NCBI GenBank assembly: GCA_020631335.1
Contig: JAHDHK010000016.1
Span: 1-37,853 of the forward strand
Reading direction: 5' to 3'
Length of the DNA stretch: 37,853 bases
Source: Chromatiales bacterium
GTDB lineage: Bacteria > Pseudomonadota > Gammaproteobacteria > Granulosicoccales > Granulosicoccaceae
Of the stretch, positions 1 to 7,537 are shown one piece after another. The translations under genes were made by a program, and so were the position numbers. The notes under the pieces are model-generated. The model did no database searches. It was not told where the DNA came from and saw nothing but the letters and a program-made list of their open reading frames with translations. Each line of letters begins with the position of its first letter. Position 1 is the stretch's first letter.

Positions 1-1
1 C

Positions 2-46
2 GGCAGATCGTCTACCTGGGGCTGGGACACAGCTTACAAAGGGTAG
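2..46 (+). CDS. Possible 3' end of upstream formate dehydrogenase subunit gene (partial)
   Basis: The window opens inside a short open frame that ends at TAG 44-46. Its last residues are rich in Trp, Gly and Asp (ending WGWDTAYKG), which is more protein-like than the other two frames. Because a small lipoprotein gene and the formate dehydrogenase cytochrome b subunit follow on the same strand, I infer that this is the end of an upstream formate dehydrogenase subunit, perhaps the iron-sulfur beta subunit. Only about 14 residues are visible, so neither frame nor identity can be proven. Confidence 0.35.
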   Translation, partial: GRSSTWGWDTAYKG

Positions 47-69
47 GGTGAAGTCAGCGTTAAATAATC

Positions 70-100
70 AGGGCGGTCCTCGTGGCCGCCCTTGTTGTTT
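70..100 (+). terminator. Terminator-like hairpin between upstream gene and the lipoprotein gene
   Basis: A 7-bp perfect stem (AGGGCGG at 70-76, CCGCCCT at 86-92) with a 9-nt loop is followed by a T-rich run TTGTTGTTT. It lies between the upstream stop and the next start. It could be a partial terminator that lowers expression of the two distal genes, or a stabilising 3' structure. Confidence 0.5.
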
Positions 101-130
101 GAACACAAGTATCTCTTTGGGGGGGATTAC

Positions 131-337
131 ATGAATAGTCGTATCTCGGTAACGGTGGCGTCTTTGTTTGCTGTTGCATTGTTAACTGGTTGTCAGTCCA
201 CTTCTGATCAGCCAGCCAGTTTTGATGCAGACAGCTATGAGTACAAAGGGGCATCTGATCCACTGCTTGCAGTGCCATCTTCAGAACGTGCGGGCGAGCT
301 CGGCAGCCGGTTTGATCTGATTCAGGCTCGACAATAA
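131..337 (+). CDS. Small lipoprotein in the formate dehydrogenase operon
   Basis: This is a 68-residue protein with a lipoprotein signal. A hydrophobic segment (about residues 7-19) ends in the lipobox L-T-G-C with Cys21 as the lipidated residue, followed by a short polar Ser/Asp/Glu-rich domain. The ATG at 131 is chosen because a G-rich ribosome binding site (run of G at 119-125) sits just upstream and the signal peptide starts there; an upstream in-frame non-ATG start would put 13 extra residues before it. The gene ends 18 bp before the cytochrome b subunit, so the two are probably cotranscribed. No known enzymatic motif is visible. A role in assembly or anchoring of the dehydrogenase is inferred from position only. 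Confidence 0.75.
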   Translation: MNSRISVTVASLFAVALLTGCQSTSDQPASFDADSYEYKGASDPLLAVPSSERAGELGSRFDLIQARQ

Positions 338-355
338 TAATCTGGTGAGGAAACT

Positions 356-1471
356 ATGCGAAAGAAAACAGATCCGGCGCGTGTAAAGCGTCGCAAGAAA
401 ATCGCAGTCTGGAGTTTTGCTTTGATCATGCTGGCGTCGCTGGTTGCGCCGTTCGGTGGATTTGTCATTACTGCACTCGACAGCTCTGCCGTTGCTCAGG
501 AAAAGCCGGCTGACAGCAATCCGCGATCCAACTACTGGCGAGCGGTTAAAGGCGGTGTTGACGGCGTCAGTACAGTTCAGGGTGCCGAGACCGGTGTGCT
601 AATCAATCAGGGCGGTACCGACTGGACGAACTTCCGTCAGGGGCCTGTGTTCAAGAATCTGCCATGGATCGTGTTGGGTATGTTGGTGTTGGTGACTCTC
701 TACCACTTGATTCACGGTAAGAATAAACTGGAGAAGCGTCCATCCGGTATTCTGGTCAAGCGCTGGTCGGGTTTTGAGCGGCTGGTACACTGGGTAACTG
801 CAGTGTCGTTTATCTGCCTTGCGATCACCGGGTTAAGCATGCTGCTCGGCAGGACCGTGCTGCTGCCTTTGCTCAGCGGGATCGAAGGTGGTAAGGCAGC
901 CTTTGCAGCCTGGTCGCAATTTGCCATACAGCTGCATAACATCATGGGGCCCGTGCTGAGTGTGGGTATCGTGCTGATGATCGTTATGTGGATCTGGTTT
1001 AACTTTCCCGGAAAAGGTGACTGGGGCTGGATCAAGGCAGGTGGCGGTCTGGTTGGCAACAAGCATCCAAGCGCAGGTCGGATGAACTTCGGCGAAAAAG
1101 TGTGGTTCTGGGTAATCTGTACTTTCGGTCTGGTCGTGGTTGTCTCTGGTGTTGTACTGGTGCTGCCGTCGTTCCCGTCAATGGCTGAATATGTACCAAT
1201 GACGTTTGATCGTAACAACATGGCCGAAGCCAACCAGTTTCATATCATTGCGGGGCTGATCTGGATGGCGATTGCTATCGGCCATATTTATATAGGTACT
1301 GCCGGTACTGAGGGCGCACTGCAGGGTATGTCTACTGGTTACGTAACGGCTGAGTGGGCTGAACAGCACCACAACCTTTGGTTCGACAAGCTGCAGCGTC
1401 AGGGCAAAGTGCCACGTCAACCCGATCGATATGCGAGAGGCCACAATGCAGTGAGGCAACGCTCTCTGTAG
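356..1471 (+). CDS. fdhC: Formate dehydrogenase cytochrome b556 (gamma) subunit
   Basis: This 371-residue integral membrane protein matches the gamma subunit of periplasm-facing formate dehydrogenases, which carries haem b and passes electrons from the iron-sulfur subunit to quinone. A basic N-terminus and a first hydrophobic segment (about 17-40) are followed by a polar region, then membrane segments near 102-118, 143-165, 190-215, 250-272 and 295-317. Candidate haem-ligand histidines lie in RLVHW, QLHNIMG, NQFHIIAG and GHIYIG, typical of the FdnI/FdoI family. It is longer than E. coli FdnI (about 217 residues) because of the N-terminal extension seen in Shewanella/Pseudomonas-type FDH. An RBS-like GAGGAAAC precedes the ATG. 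It is the last gene of its operon, with a strong terminator 15 bp downstream. Family assignment is firm; the symbol follows the FdhABC convention. Confidence 0.9.
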   Translation: MRKKTDPARVKRRKKIAVWSFALIMLASLVAPFGGFVITALDSSAVAQEKPADSNPRSNYWRAVKGGVDGVSTVQGAETGVLINQGGTDWTNFRQGPVFKNLPWIVLGMLVLVTLYHLIHGKNKLEKRPSGILVKRWSGFERLVHWVTAVSFICLAITGLSMLLGRTVLLPLLSGIEGGKAAFAAWSQFAIQLHNIMGPVLSVGIVLMIVMWIWFNFPGKGDWGWIKAGGGLVGNKHPSAGRMNFGEKVWFWVICTFGLVVVVSGVVLVLPSFPSMAEYVPMTFDRNNMAEANQFHIIAGLIWMAIAIGHIYIGTAGTEGALQGMSTGYVTAEWAEQHHNLWFDKLQRQGKVPRQPDRYARGHNAVRQRSL

Positions 1472-1486
1472 TCTTCGACGGTATCT

Positions 1487-1517
1487 AAAAATAGCGGGCC
1501 AGGCCCGCTATTTTTTT
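1487..1517 (+). terminator. Strong rho-independent terminator after fdhC
   Basis: A 13-bp perfect stem (1487-1499 with 1503-1515) with a CAG loop and a GC-rich centre (GCGGGC/GCCCGC) is flanked by A and T runs. The arms end in A5 and T7, so it should work in both directions. It closes the formate dehydrogenase operon. Confidence 0.9.
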
Positions 1518-1560
1518 GCCTGTAGTAAACTGATGCTGTCTATTTGCGAGTATCCCTTCA

Positions 1561-2109
1561 TTGGATAAGTTTCCTGAAACCGTTATTGAAATGATGAGCT
1601 CCGGCGGCTCGACTGTTACCTGTCTGCCGGTACAGCTCGATGATGCTGATATCAGTAGCTGGCAGAGTGCCTTTTTCTTCCGGCTTGGCGGACGGGAGTC
1701 GCTAAACGATATCAAGCTGCTGAAAGAATCCACTGAAGCTTTTGCGCTCGGAATGGAAACAGACCTCATCGAACACGCTAATGCGACGGTAGTATTGCTG
1801 CGGCTGCAGGTTTTTACGCAAGAAAACGATCCGCTGGTAGGCGAAGTGTTGCTGACCCCGGGGGGGGCTGAAACTCATTACGAAGTTCTTGGTTTACTTG
1901 GAGAGCAGGATTCTCTAACGTGGTTTTTCGCTGATCAGAACTATCAGGTTATTCACCAGCAACGCCAGCCGCTGACCAGGCCATGGCAGGAAGAATTTCT
2001 GGCATTGAGGTCGGAAGCCTTTAAGCGCGATGCAGTTATCCGGCTGGCAGGGAAATACAGTGCGCAAACAGCTTTTGCCGAAGTTGTTTCTCATTATGCG
2101 TTGCGCTGA
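1561..2109 (+). CDS. Conserved-looking protein of unknown function, upstream of an ankyrin protein
   Basis: This 182-residue soluble acidic protein has no signal peptide or membrane segment. I do not recognise the family. It has alternating hydrophobic strands (for example around residues 78-88 and 94-101) and a charged C-terminal helix. The longest frame starts at a TTG (1561); an ATG at 1591 is an alternative and neither has a good ribosome binding site. It ends inside the start of the next gene (stop 2107-2109, next ATG 2096), which suggests translational coupling with the ankyrin protein. The frame is open and codon use resembles its neighbours, so I consider it real. Confidence 0.6.
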   Translation: MDKFPETVIEMMSSGGSTVTCLPVQLDDADISSWQSAFFFRLGGRESLNDIKLLKESTEAFALGMETDLIEHANATVVLLRLQVFTQENDPLVGEVLLTPGGAETHYEVLGLLGEQDSLTWFFADQNYQVIHQQRQPLTRPWQEEFLALRSEAFKRDAVIRLAGKYSAQTAFAEVVSHYALR

Positions 2110-2869
2110 CAAAATCGGTTGTATTTTCGGGCTGTTGCTTTTGCAGTTCAGTACCGGATTGATTTTCACTGTTGCCTCTGCGTCGGAGCCGGTTACCTGG
2201 CAGCGTGCAATAGATCGGGACGATGCTGCTGCAATCCGCCGGTTAATGCCCAATACTGATATTGCAGATACGAATGAAAAAGGTAAATCGGCGTTGATGT
2301 CCGCTGCCAGACTGGGTGATCTCGAATTACTGGAAGCTTTGCGAGACCGTGGGCTGAAGCTGACAGATCGCTCTAAAACTGGTGGTACCTCTTTGATGTA
2401 CGCGGCACTGGGTAACCAGTTGCCGATGATCAGGTACATTCATGCCGAGATAAACGACCGCCAGTTTCTCGATGCGCGCAGTACCAATGGCTGGACAGCG
2501 TTAATGATTGCTGCTGCTAAAGGGTTTGATGGATCAGTACGCACTCTTGTGGAGCTTGGTGCAGATCCATCCCTGGCAGATGCGTATCAATGGACTCCGT
2601 TGATGCGGGCTATTGATAACCGGCATAAATCGGTTGTGCAGTTTCTGGGCGGCCGTGCAGATGCTCAGGTTAACGCGGTCAACGAAAATGGCTCAACGGC
2701 ATTGCACATCGCAGCATTGAAAGGCGATCAGTTCAGTGCCGCGCTATTGCTGGACAGGCCCGATATTATGCCCGCGATAACGGATAATACCGGTAGGAAT
2801 GCCCTGGAAATTGCGCTGACAAATGGCAATACAGAACTCGCTGAGCTTATTCGTCGCCACATCAAGTAG
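2096..2869 (+). CDS. Exported ankyrin-repeat protein
   Basis: The 257-residue protein has an N-terminal signal peptide (hydrophobic about 7-27, cleavage likely after ASA near residue 29) followed by ankyrin repeats filling the rest. Recognisable repeat cores are KSALMSAARLGD (about 64-75), TSLMYAALGNQ (98-108), WTALMIAAAKGF (133-144), WTPLMRAID (166-174) and TALHIAALKGD (201-211). Ankyrin repeats mediate protein binding, so this is probably a periplasmic binding or inhibitor-type protein; the partner is unknown. The ATG at 2096 is chosen because it places the signal peptide at the N-terminus; the frame is open further upstream. It overlaps the preceding unknown gene by 14 bp. In some bacteria periplasmic ankyrin proteins accompany catalases (AnkB), but no such partner is here. 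Confidence 0.8.
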   Translation: MRCADKIGCIFGLLLLQFSTGLIFTVASASEPVTWQRAIDRDDAAAIRRLMPNTDIADTNEKGKSALMSAARLGDLELLEALRDRGLKLTDRSKTGGTSLMYAALGNQLPMIRYIHAEINDRQFLDARSTNGWTALMIAAAKGFDGSVRTLVELGADPSLADAYQWTPLMRAIDNRHKSVVQFLGGRADAQVNAVNENGSTALHIAALKGDQFSAALLLDRPDIMPAITDNTGRNALEIALTNGNTELAELIRRHIK

Positions 2870-3205
2870 TCCCTTACAGTAACCTGCCGGTGCGGCTGGG
2901 CAGCAAATTATCACTATTCGTAACGATCTTCGCAGTCCTGAGCTTTGTTTGAAGATATCCTGCTAGGTTGAGCGCTTTGTCCAATCAATTGTGGCTAAGC
3001 ATTTTATTTGAAAGGTTCTGAGAGACTGAGCGGCAAAACCTCTGCGGTTTCACACGCGTCCTGGCGATACGTTTTCATCGATTATTTCTGTTTGAGATTA
3101 ACTAACTCAGAGTCTTAAATGATCCTGGAAGCCTTCCGGCGATGGTGCGTATCCACAACACCGGCTACACGCTCAGGCTCCTGATTTTAGAAAAGTTAAG
3201 TATTT
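2870..3205 (+). other. Intergenic region, 336 bp, with one promoter candidate
   Basis: No protein of convincing length is seen on either strand, and no terminator with a T-run is visible after the ankyrin gene. The only feature I can support is a sigma70-like promoter at 3092-3120 reading into the hydroxylase gene. Confidence 0.5.
3092..3120 (+). promoter_or_regulatory. Candidate sigma70 promoter for the hydroxylase gene
   Basis: TTGAGA (3092-3097) and TTAAAT (3115-3120) are separated by 17 bp, a good match to the -35/-10 pattern. The implied leader before ATG 3206 is about 80 nt. Confidence 0.5.
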
Positions 3206-4195
3206 ATGCTGACAGATATACCCGCGCGTCTCCTGGCTGAGATCAGTGATGCCCTTCACTCAATTTTTATGATGTCGCATAGCCGGCATTTCTGGTTTTA
3301 TATGCTGTGCTATCTGCTGATAGCGTTTTTTGTGTATACCGCCTCCGCTGAAAGAAACAAAAATACCTCGTTCTGGAGGTTTCTTTTCCCATCGAATATC
3401 TACACGCATCCATCTGCATTGATGGATCTGAAGATCTGGCTGGTAGTGGTGATCGTTGTTTATTCGGGGGTATTTGCTTTGATGTTCGGCTTGATCCACT
3501 CCGTCACAGTCGTGCTGAATAACGTGCTTGATCTGTTCTGGGAGCCCTCCGTATCGTCCGAGGCACCGGACTTTTTCGATCGTGTTATCTATACCCTTGT
3601 GTACACCTGCTGTATAGATTTCGGTTTCTTCTTAATGCATATGTGTCAGCACAAAATATCCTGGTTGTGGTCATTTCACAAAGTGCACCACTCCGCATCT
3701 GTGCTAACGCCATTTACCGCGAATCGACACCACCCGGTAGATTATTTGATGCACGCTTTTTGTGCTTTCTTTATGGGAGCGCTCGCGACGGTTTTATTCT
3801 CAAGATACCACGGCACCAGTGTGGATGCGGTAACCTTGTTTAATACCAGTGCTATTCATTTTTTCTACTATATGACGGCAAATGTACGTCATTCACATAT
3901 CTGGCTAAGTTTCGGACCGCTGAACAAATTGTTTGTAAGTCCGGCAATGCATCAGATTCATCACAGTATTGCACCTGAGCATTACGACAGGAACTTCGGG
4001 TTTGTTTTTTCTATCTGGGACGGGTTATTCCGTACTCGTTATCTCCCGGTAGCACAGGAGTCTGTTGTGGTCGGGCTGAATGCAAGTGAAAAAGGATATT
4101 CCAGTTTTTTAGATGCAATGGTTCGGCCTTTTGCCGAGTGTTTCGAGCAAATGAGGTCGTTACAAAGCTGGCGTAGACGCCGGCCGATACCATAA
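3206..4195 (+). CDS. Fatty acid hydroxylase / sterol desaturase superfamily membrane protein
   Basis: This 329-residue membrane enzyme belongs to the di-iron fatty acid hydroxylase superfamily (PF04116-type), which uses O2 to hydroxylate or desaturate lipids. Hydrophobic segments lie near residues 29-47, 77-103 and 125-145. The histidine boxes that bind iron are visible: H145xxxH149, H158xxHH162, H175H176, H228xxH231 and H249xxHH253. All expected clusters are present, so it is probably active. The natural substrate (fatty acid, sterol, hopanoid, ether lipid or carotenoid) cannot be read from the sequence. A promoter candidate lies 85 bp upstream. A small exported protein follows after 80 bp with its own likely promoter, so the two may not share an operon. 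Confidence 0.85.
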   Translation: MLTDIPARLLAEISDALHSIFMMSHSRHFWFYMLCYLLIAFFVYTASAERNKNTSFWRFLFPSNIYTHPSALMDLKIWLVVVIVVYSGVFALMFGLIHSVTVVLNNVLDLFWEPSVSSEAPDFFDRVIYTLVYTCCIDFGFFLMHMCQHKISWLWSFHKVHHSASVLTPFTANRHHPVDYLMHAFCAFFMGALATVLFSRYHGTSVDAVTLFNTSAIHFFYYMTANVRHSHIWLSFGPLNKLFVSPAMHQIHHSIAPEHYDRNFGFVFSIWDGLFRTRYLPVAQESVVVGLNASEKGYSSFLDAMVRPFAECFEQMRSLQSWRRRRPIP

Positions 4196-4222
4196 GCAGT
4201 GTTACAAACTGTGTCGTAGCGC

Positions 4223-4250
4223 TTGGAAACCGCGTTGATAATAGTAGGAT
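4223..4250 (+). promoter_or_regulatory. Weak candidate promoter for the small exported protein
   Basis: TTGGAA (4223-4228), a 16-bp spacer and TAGGAT (4245-4250) precede the start at 4276. An inverted pair GTTACA/TGTAAC (about 4201 and 4255) flanks it. Confidence 0.3.
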
Positions 4251-4275
4251 AAGTGTGTAACAACAGGAGTAAGCC

Positions 4276-4761
4276 ATGCTTAACGTACACTTTGATCCGA
4301 AAAAAAGACAAACCATTAAACTACTAACCGGTGCGGCGCTGGTTGCGGGAGTTCCAGCCGTTTCAATGCCGGCCGGTGCTTTTGACGCTGAAGCAGATGT
4401 CCAGGAAGTCAACATAAATGCGGTGAATGCCGAGCTAAGTTTCAGTCTTCATGTGGATGAACAGGCAGTCCTTAAAATGGCTAACAATACTGATCGATTG
4501 TTAATCGTACGTCATGTGCATCCTGGAATTGTGCATGCCGGCAGGCATACGTTTGATATTAACGCTGCGTTTGAGAGAAGTGCGTATGCGATATCTGCGG
4601 GGCACACGAGAAGCGTTGAGTTGAAACCGATTGATCCACTGGTGGGTGAGGTAGAGTTTTCACGATCGCAGTATCGCAATATGCCACAGCGTATTGTCTC
4701 TCTTACCGGAAGCGATAAGCACGGCATGCTGGTTAACTCTACCCGCAGTTTCTACGCGTAA
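4276..4761 (+). CDS. Exported protein of unknown function
   Basis: This 161-residue protein has a clear RBS (CAGGAGTAA, 4264-4272). Its N-terminus KKRQTIKLLTGAALVAG resembles a Tat-like or Sec export signal, with a possible cleavage after PAGA (about residue 34). The mature part is beta-rich with the segment LLIVRHVHPGIVHAGRHTFDIN, rich in His, which could bind metal; this is speculation. No family is recognised. The genes on both sides are not obviously related, except that the hydroxylase-type enzyme lies just upstream on the same strand. Confidence 0.7.
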   Translation: MLNVHFDPKKRQTIKLLTGAALVAGVPAVSMPAGAFDAEADVQEVNINAVNAELSFSLHVDEQAVLKMANNTDRLLIVRHVHPGIVHAGRHTFDINAAFERSAYAISAGHTRSVELKPIDPLVGEVEFSRSQYRNMPQRIVSLTGSDKHGMLVNSTRSFYA

Positions 4762-5084
4762 AAGAGCGATTTTACGACCAGTGAAAGCAGCACTCCGGTG
4801 CACACCTGCCAGGTTACTGGCAGGTGATTGCCGGGGGGCACAAGCATTGTTCTTTTGCATCCGGGCTGCGTAGAACCAAAGAAAAAATTCATCTTTTTGT
4901 AGACTGCAAAGCCAGTGGTGGTTTGTCGATTAATACTGCAGATTTTAATACGGTTAATTGGTTCATTGCGCTTTTCGCTGTCGTGGGTTGCTTTGCTTTA
5001 GTCTGTCGCTTGACGACTAAATGATCGTTTTTTTTGGGGCAGCATTGCCGTTATTTATAAAAGCATCAAGGCAAGCAGATTGAA
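4762..5084 (+). other. Intergenic region, 323 bp
   Basis: It contains a perfect 10-bp hairpin (4803-4826). A 66-codon GTG/ATG-type frame (4824-5024) would encode a hydrophobic C-terminus (WFIALFAVVGCFALVC) but has no convincing ribosome binding site, so I do not call it. This region is the 3' flank of the leftward LacI-type gene. Confidence 0.4.
4803..4826 (+). terminator. Perfect 10-bp hairpin downstream of the exported protein gene
   Basis: CACCTGCCAG (4803-4812) pairs fully with CTGGCAGGTG (4817-4826) around a GTTA loop. It has no U-run directly after it, so it may be a 3' stabilising structure or a weak terminator. Confidence 0.45.
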
Positions 5085-6119
5085 TCAGGTATCGGAATCG
5101 CTATACACCACTGATTGTAATGCGCCGGGGTGGATTCCGTTCAATGAATCGATGACCTGTTGCGCGAGTTCTTTTCCTGCCAGTGTCATATCTTCGTTGA
5201 CGATTTCTATGTCTTTACGAAAGCGAGGCAGAATATTCACGTTTTGCTTTGAGACTATGTCGACCTCGTGACCGACCTTCAAGCCAGCTTTTTCAAGACC
5301 GCAACAGATAGCGATAGTTGATCCACCGCTCAACGAAATGATTCCATCTGGTCTGTGAGCGGATGAAAACAGTCTGTGTGACTCGACTTCAATTTCATCA
5401 AGTGAATTTTCGATGTTGAATGGTAGTTTTCTAAAAGGCTTCAGCGCGTGTTGTTTGATGGCTTGGTTGTAGCCCTGCATTGTATGCCGGTGGTAAGTCA
5501 GTTCTTCCGGAGGTGCTACCACTGCTATGTTTGATCGCCCCTTCAGCACAAGTCGATCGATGGCCTCCATCATGTATCTTTCGTTGTCAAAATCATGGAA
5601 CGGATGTACCACGCTGCCGTTTGTGCGACCGTGGGTAGCAAAAGGCACGCGTCGCTTGTGTAAGTAATTAACCCTCGGGTCGTCAGGATGTGTTCTGGAC
5701 AGGATGATGCCATCAGCTGAGCGGGTCTCAACGATGTACCGAATACTCTCCAGTGGACTCTTGTCGCGGCTGTGAGGAGTTATTGTCAGGTGGTATGGGG
5801 TGCCGCTAAGTGTCTCTGCGATCCCCCTGACCAGGTGTGAAGTCAGCCCCATGATCTCTTCTTCGAGACTTAGGGCGAGGGTAATTACATTGGTTTTGCC
5901 GGTTCTTAATCCAACACCCGCCCGGTTTGGTGTATAGCCGACCTCGTCCGCTACCAGTCGCACTCTCTGCTTGGTTCGCTGACTTATGTCCGGGGCATCC
6001 TTGAGCGCCCGCGACACGGTGGTCACGCCGAGGTTGGTCATACTGGCGATCGTTTTAAGTGTGGGTCTGTGTGCTGTTTGCGCCGTGCCCGGCGTATTCC
6101 CTTGTTGTTTTTTTACCAT
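5085..6119 (-). CDS. LacI/GalR-family transcriptional regulator of the sugar locus
   Basis: This protein of about 344 residues has an N-terminal LacI helix-turn-helix and hinge (PTLKTIASMTNLGVTTVSRALKD and ISQRTKQRVRLVADEVGYTPN, residues about 20-65), followed by a periplasmic-binding-protein-like effector domain. It is of usual family length. It is divergent from the ABC importer operon and almost certainly controls it, probably as a repressor released by a sugar ligand. I chose the start at 6119 (MVKKQQGN); an upstream in-frame start at 6140 would add seven residues. The C-terminal domain shows SADGIILSRTHPDDPRVNYL and RPDGIISLSGGSTIA, typical of this fold. The effector cannot be deduced, but the glycosidases in the locus suggest a mannoside or xyloside. 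Confidence 0.88.
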   Translation of the reverse strand: MVKKQQGNTPGTAQTAHRPTLKTIASMTNLGVTTVSRALKDAPDISQRTKQRVRLVADEVGYTPNRAGVGLRTGKTNVITLALSLEEEIMGLTSHLVRGIAETLSGTPYHLTITPHSRDKSPLESIRYIVETRSADGIILSRTHPDDPRVNYLHKRRVPFATHGRTNGSVVHPFHDFDNERYMMEAIDRLVLKGRSNIAVVAPPEELTYHRHTMQGYNQAIKQHALKPFRKLPFNIENSLDEIEVESHRLFSSAHRPDGIISLSGGSTIAICCGLEKAGLKVGHEVDIVSKQNVNILPRFRKDIEIVNEDMTLAGKELAQQVIDSLNGIHPGALQSVVYSDSDT

Positions 6120-6150
6120 CGAATTTGCTGTATCCCTCAACGATTACCGC

Positions 6151-6179
6151 TTGCACAGTGCCCTGAGGGGTGGTTAAAT
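6151..6179 (+). promoter_or_regulatory. Candidate promoter of the sugar importer operon
   Basis: TTGCAC (6151-6156) and TTAAAT (6174-6179) are 17 bp apart, in the gap between the divergent regulator and the binding-protein gene. Confidence 0.45.
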
Positions 6180-6205
6180 CTGTGGACCTACAACGTTACA
6201 GATTT
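6176..6205 (+). promoter_or_regulatory. Candidate LacI-type operator overlapping the promoter
   Basis: An inverted repeat with perfect 8-bp arms, AAATCTGT (6176-6183) and ACAGATTT (6198-6205), overlaps the -10 region and start of transcription. Within it the palindrome AACGTT (6192-6197) has the central CG typical of LacI-family operators. The position fits repression by the divergent regulator; which element is bound is inference. Confidence 0.4.
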
Positions 6206-6224
6206 TTGGAGGATGCAACAAGCG

Positions 6225-7460
6225 ATGAAAATAAAACAATCTATTTCCGGCCTCGCAGCGGCCATCTCATTCGGACTTTGTGCCTCTGTACAGGCCACAG
6301 AACTCGAGGTCACGCACTGGTGGACATCAGGTGGAGAAGCCGCAGCGGTTTCTGAATTTGCGAAAGCGTTTGATGCCACGGGTAATAAATGGGTCGATGG
6401 AGCCATTGCCGGATCGGGTGGTACCGCAAGGCCCATCATCATCAGCCGCATACTCGGCGGTGATCCGATGGGTGCAACACAGCTCAATCACGGGCGTCAG
6501 GCGGAAGAACTGATTGAAGAAGGCTTGCTTACCGATCTCACTGATCTGGCGGACAAGGAAGGCTGGAGAGATTTTGTTAATCCAAGCTCGCTGCTTGATG
6601 CCTGTACCCTGGATGGTCGCATCTACTGTGCGCCAGTCAACATTCACTCCGGGCAGTGGTTGTGGTTAAGTCATGGTGCTTTTAAAGAGGCGGGCATAGA
6701 TGTACCCCAAAACTGGGCTGAGTTTGTTGCCGCAGCTCCGCAACTTGCTGAGGCCGGTATTCTTCCACTGGCGATGGGGCAGCAGGGCTGGCAACAAAAT
6801 CTAGCCTTCGGTACCATCACGGTCGCTGTGGCGGGGATGGAAGCGTGGACGGAAGTCTCAGTCAATAAGAACGCAGAAGTGGCTGCCGGTCCTGTCTACA
6901 AAGAGGTTTTTGAAGCGGCAGCAGCTGCGCGTGAGCTTGCGAAAGGTTCCAATGTACAAGACTGGAACATGGCGACTAACCTTGTGATTACAGATAAGGC
7001 CGGTGGTCAAATCATGGGCGACTGGGCGCAAGGCGAGTTTCAGGTTGCCGGCCAGGTTGCCGGTGAAGACTACACCTGTCTGCCGGGTCTCGGTGTCAAC
7101 GAGATCCTCGACACTGGTGGTGATGCTTTCTATTTCCCGGTCGTTGACGATGAAGAAACCCAGAAAGCACAGATGGAACTGGCGTCACTGCTTGTTTCAC
7201 CGAAAGTGCAGGTTGATTTCAACCTGAAAAAGGGATCACTGCCGATTAGAGGAGACATCGATCTCTCCACTGCTAACGACTGTATGCAGAAAGGTTTGAA
7301 GATTCTTGCAGCCGGCAATGTACTGCCATCAGGCGACATGGCGTTATCACCGGACACTCAGACTCAGATCGAAGACCTGATGGCTGAGTTCTGGTCGACT
7401 GACATGTCTGCTGCGGACGCTCAGGCGAGCTACGCTGCTATCATTGAGGATGCCGAGTAG
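6225..7460 (+). CDS. Sugar ABC transporter, periplasmic substrate-binding protein (CUT1 type)
   Basis: The 411-residue protein has a Sec signal peptide (MKIKQSISGLAAAISFGLCASVQA, cleavage about residue 24). The mature start ELEVTHWWTSGGEAAAVSEF is typical of solute-binding proteins for glucose/mannose-type CUT1 importers (GtsA-like). It captures a sugar or oligosaccharide in the periplasm and delivers it to the two permeases downstream. The ATG at 6225 is preferred because it begins the signal peptide and has GGAGG 12 nt upstream; an ATG at 6213 adds four residues but lies directly on the GGAGG. It is the first gene of the operon. A strong hairpin after the stop probably gives this gene higher expression than the permeases. 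The exact ligand is unknown. Confidence 0.92.
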   Translation: MKIKQSISGLAAAISFGLCASVQATELEVTHWWTSGGEAAAVSEFAKAFDATGNKWVDGAIAGSGGTARPIIISRILGGDPMGATQLNHGRQAEELIEEGLLTDLTDLADKEGWRDFVNPSSLLDACTLDGRIYCAPVNIHSGQWLWLSHGAFKEAGIDVPQNWAEFVAAAPQLAEAGILPLAMGQQGWQQNLAFGTITVAVAGMEAWTEVSVNKNAEVAAGPVYKEVFEAAAAARELAKGSNVQDWNMATNLVITDKAGGQIMGDWAQGEFQVAGQVAGEDYTCLPGLGVNEILDTGGDAFYFPVVDDEETQKAQMELASLLVSPKVQVDFNLKKGSLPIRGDIDLSTANDCMQKGLKILAAGNVLPSGDMALSPDTQTQIEDLMAEFWSTDMSAADAQASYAAIIEDAE

Positions 7461-7484
7461 ATAAAACCCGTTGGCTGCGGCTGT

Positions 7485-7509
7485 TGTCAGAGGCGATCTG
7501 CCTCTGACA
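7485..7509 (+). terminator. Intercistronic hairpin after the binding-protein gene
   Basis: TGTCAGAGGC (7485-7494) pairs perfectly with GCCTCTGACA (7500-7509) around a GATCT loop. It has no U-run, so it is better read as an mRNA-stabilising or attenuating element between the binding protein and the permeases, as known for malE-malF. Confidence 0.6.
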
Positions 7510-7537
7510 GCACGCCGCTGTCTGACTGGTTCCCACC

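Noticed and set aside
712-1233. Long antisense frame inside fdhC
   Set aside because: The forward strand encodes a clear cytochrome b subunit; the antisense product is Thr/Pro/Ser-rich and typical of a shadow frame.
4824-5024. 66-codon frame with a hydrophobic C-terminus
   Set aside because: It has no convincing ribosome binding site, begins inside the 10-bp hairpin and has no family; only the hydrophobic tail is suggestive.
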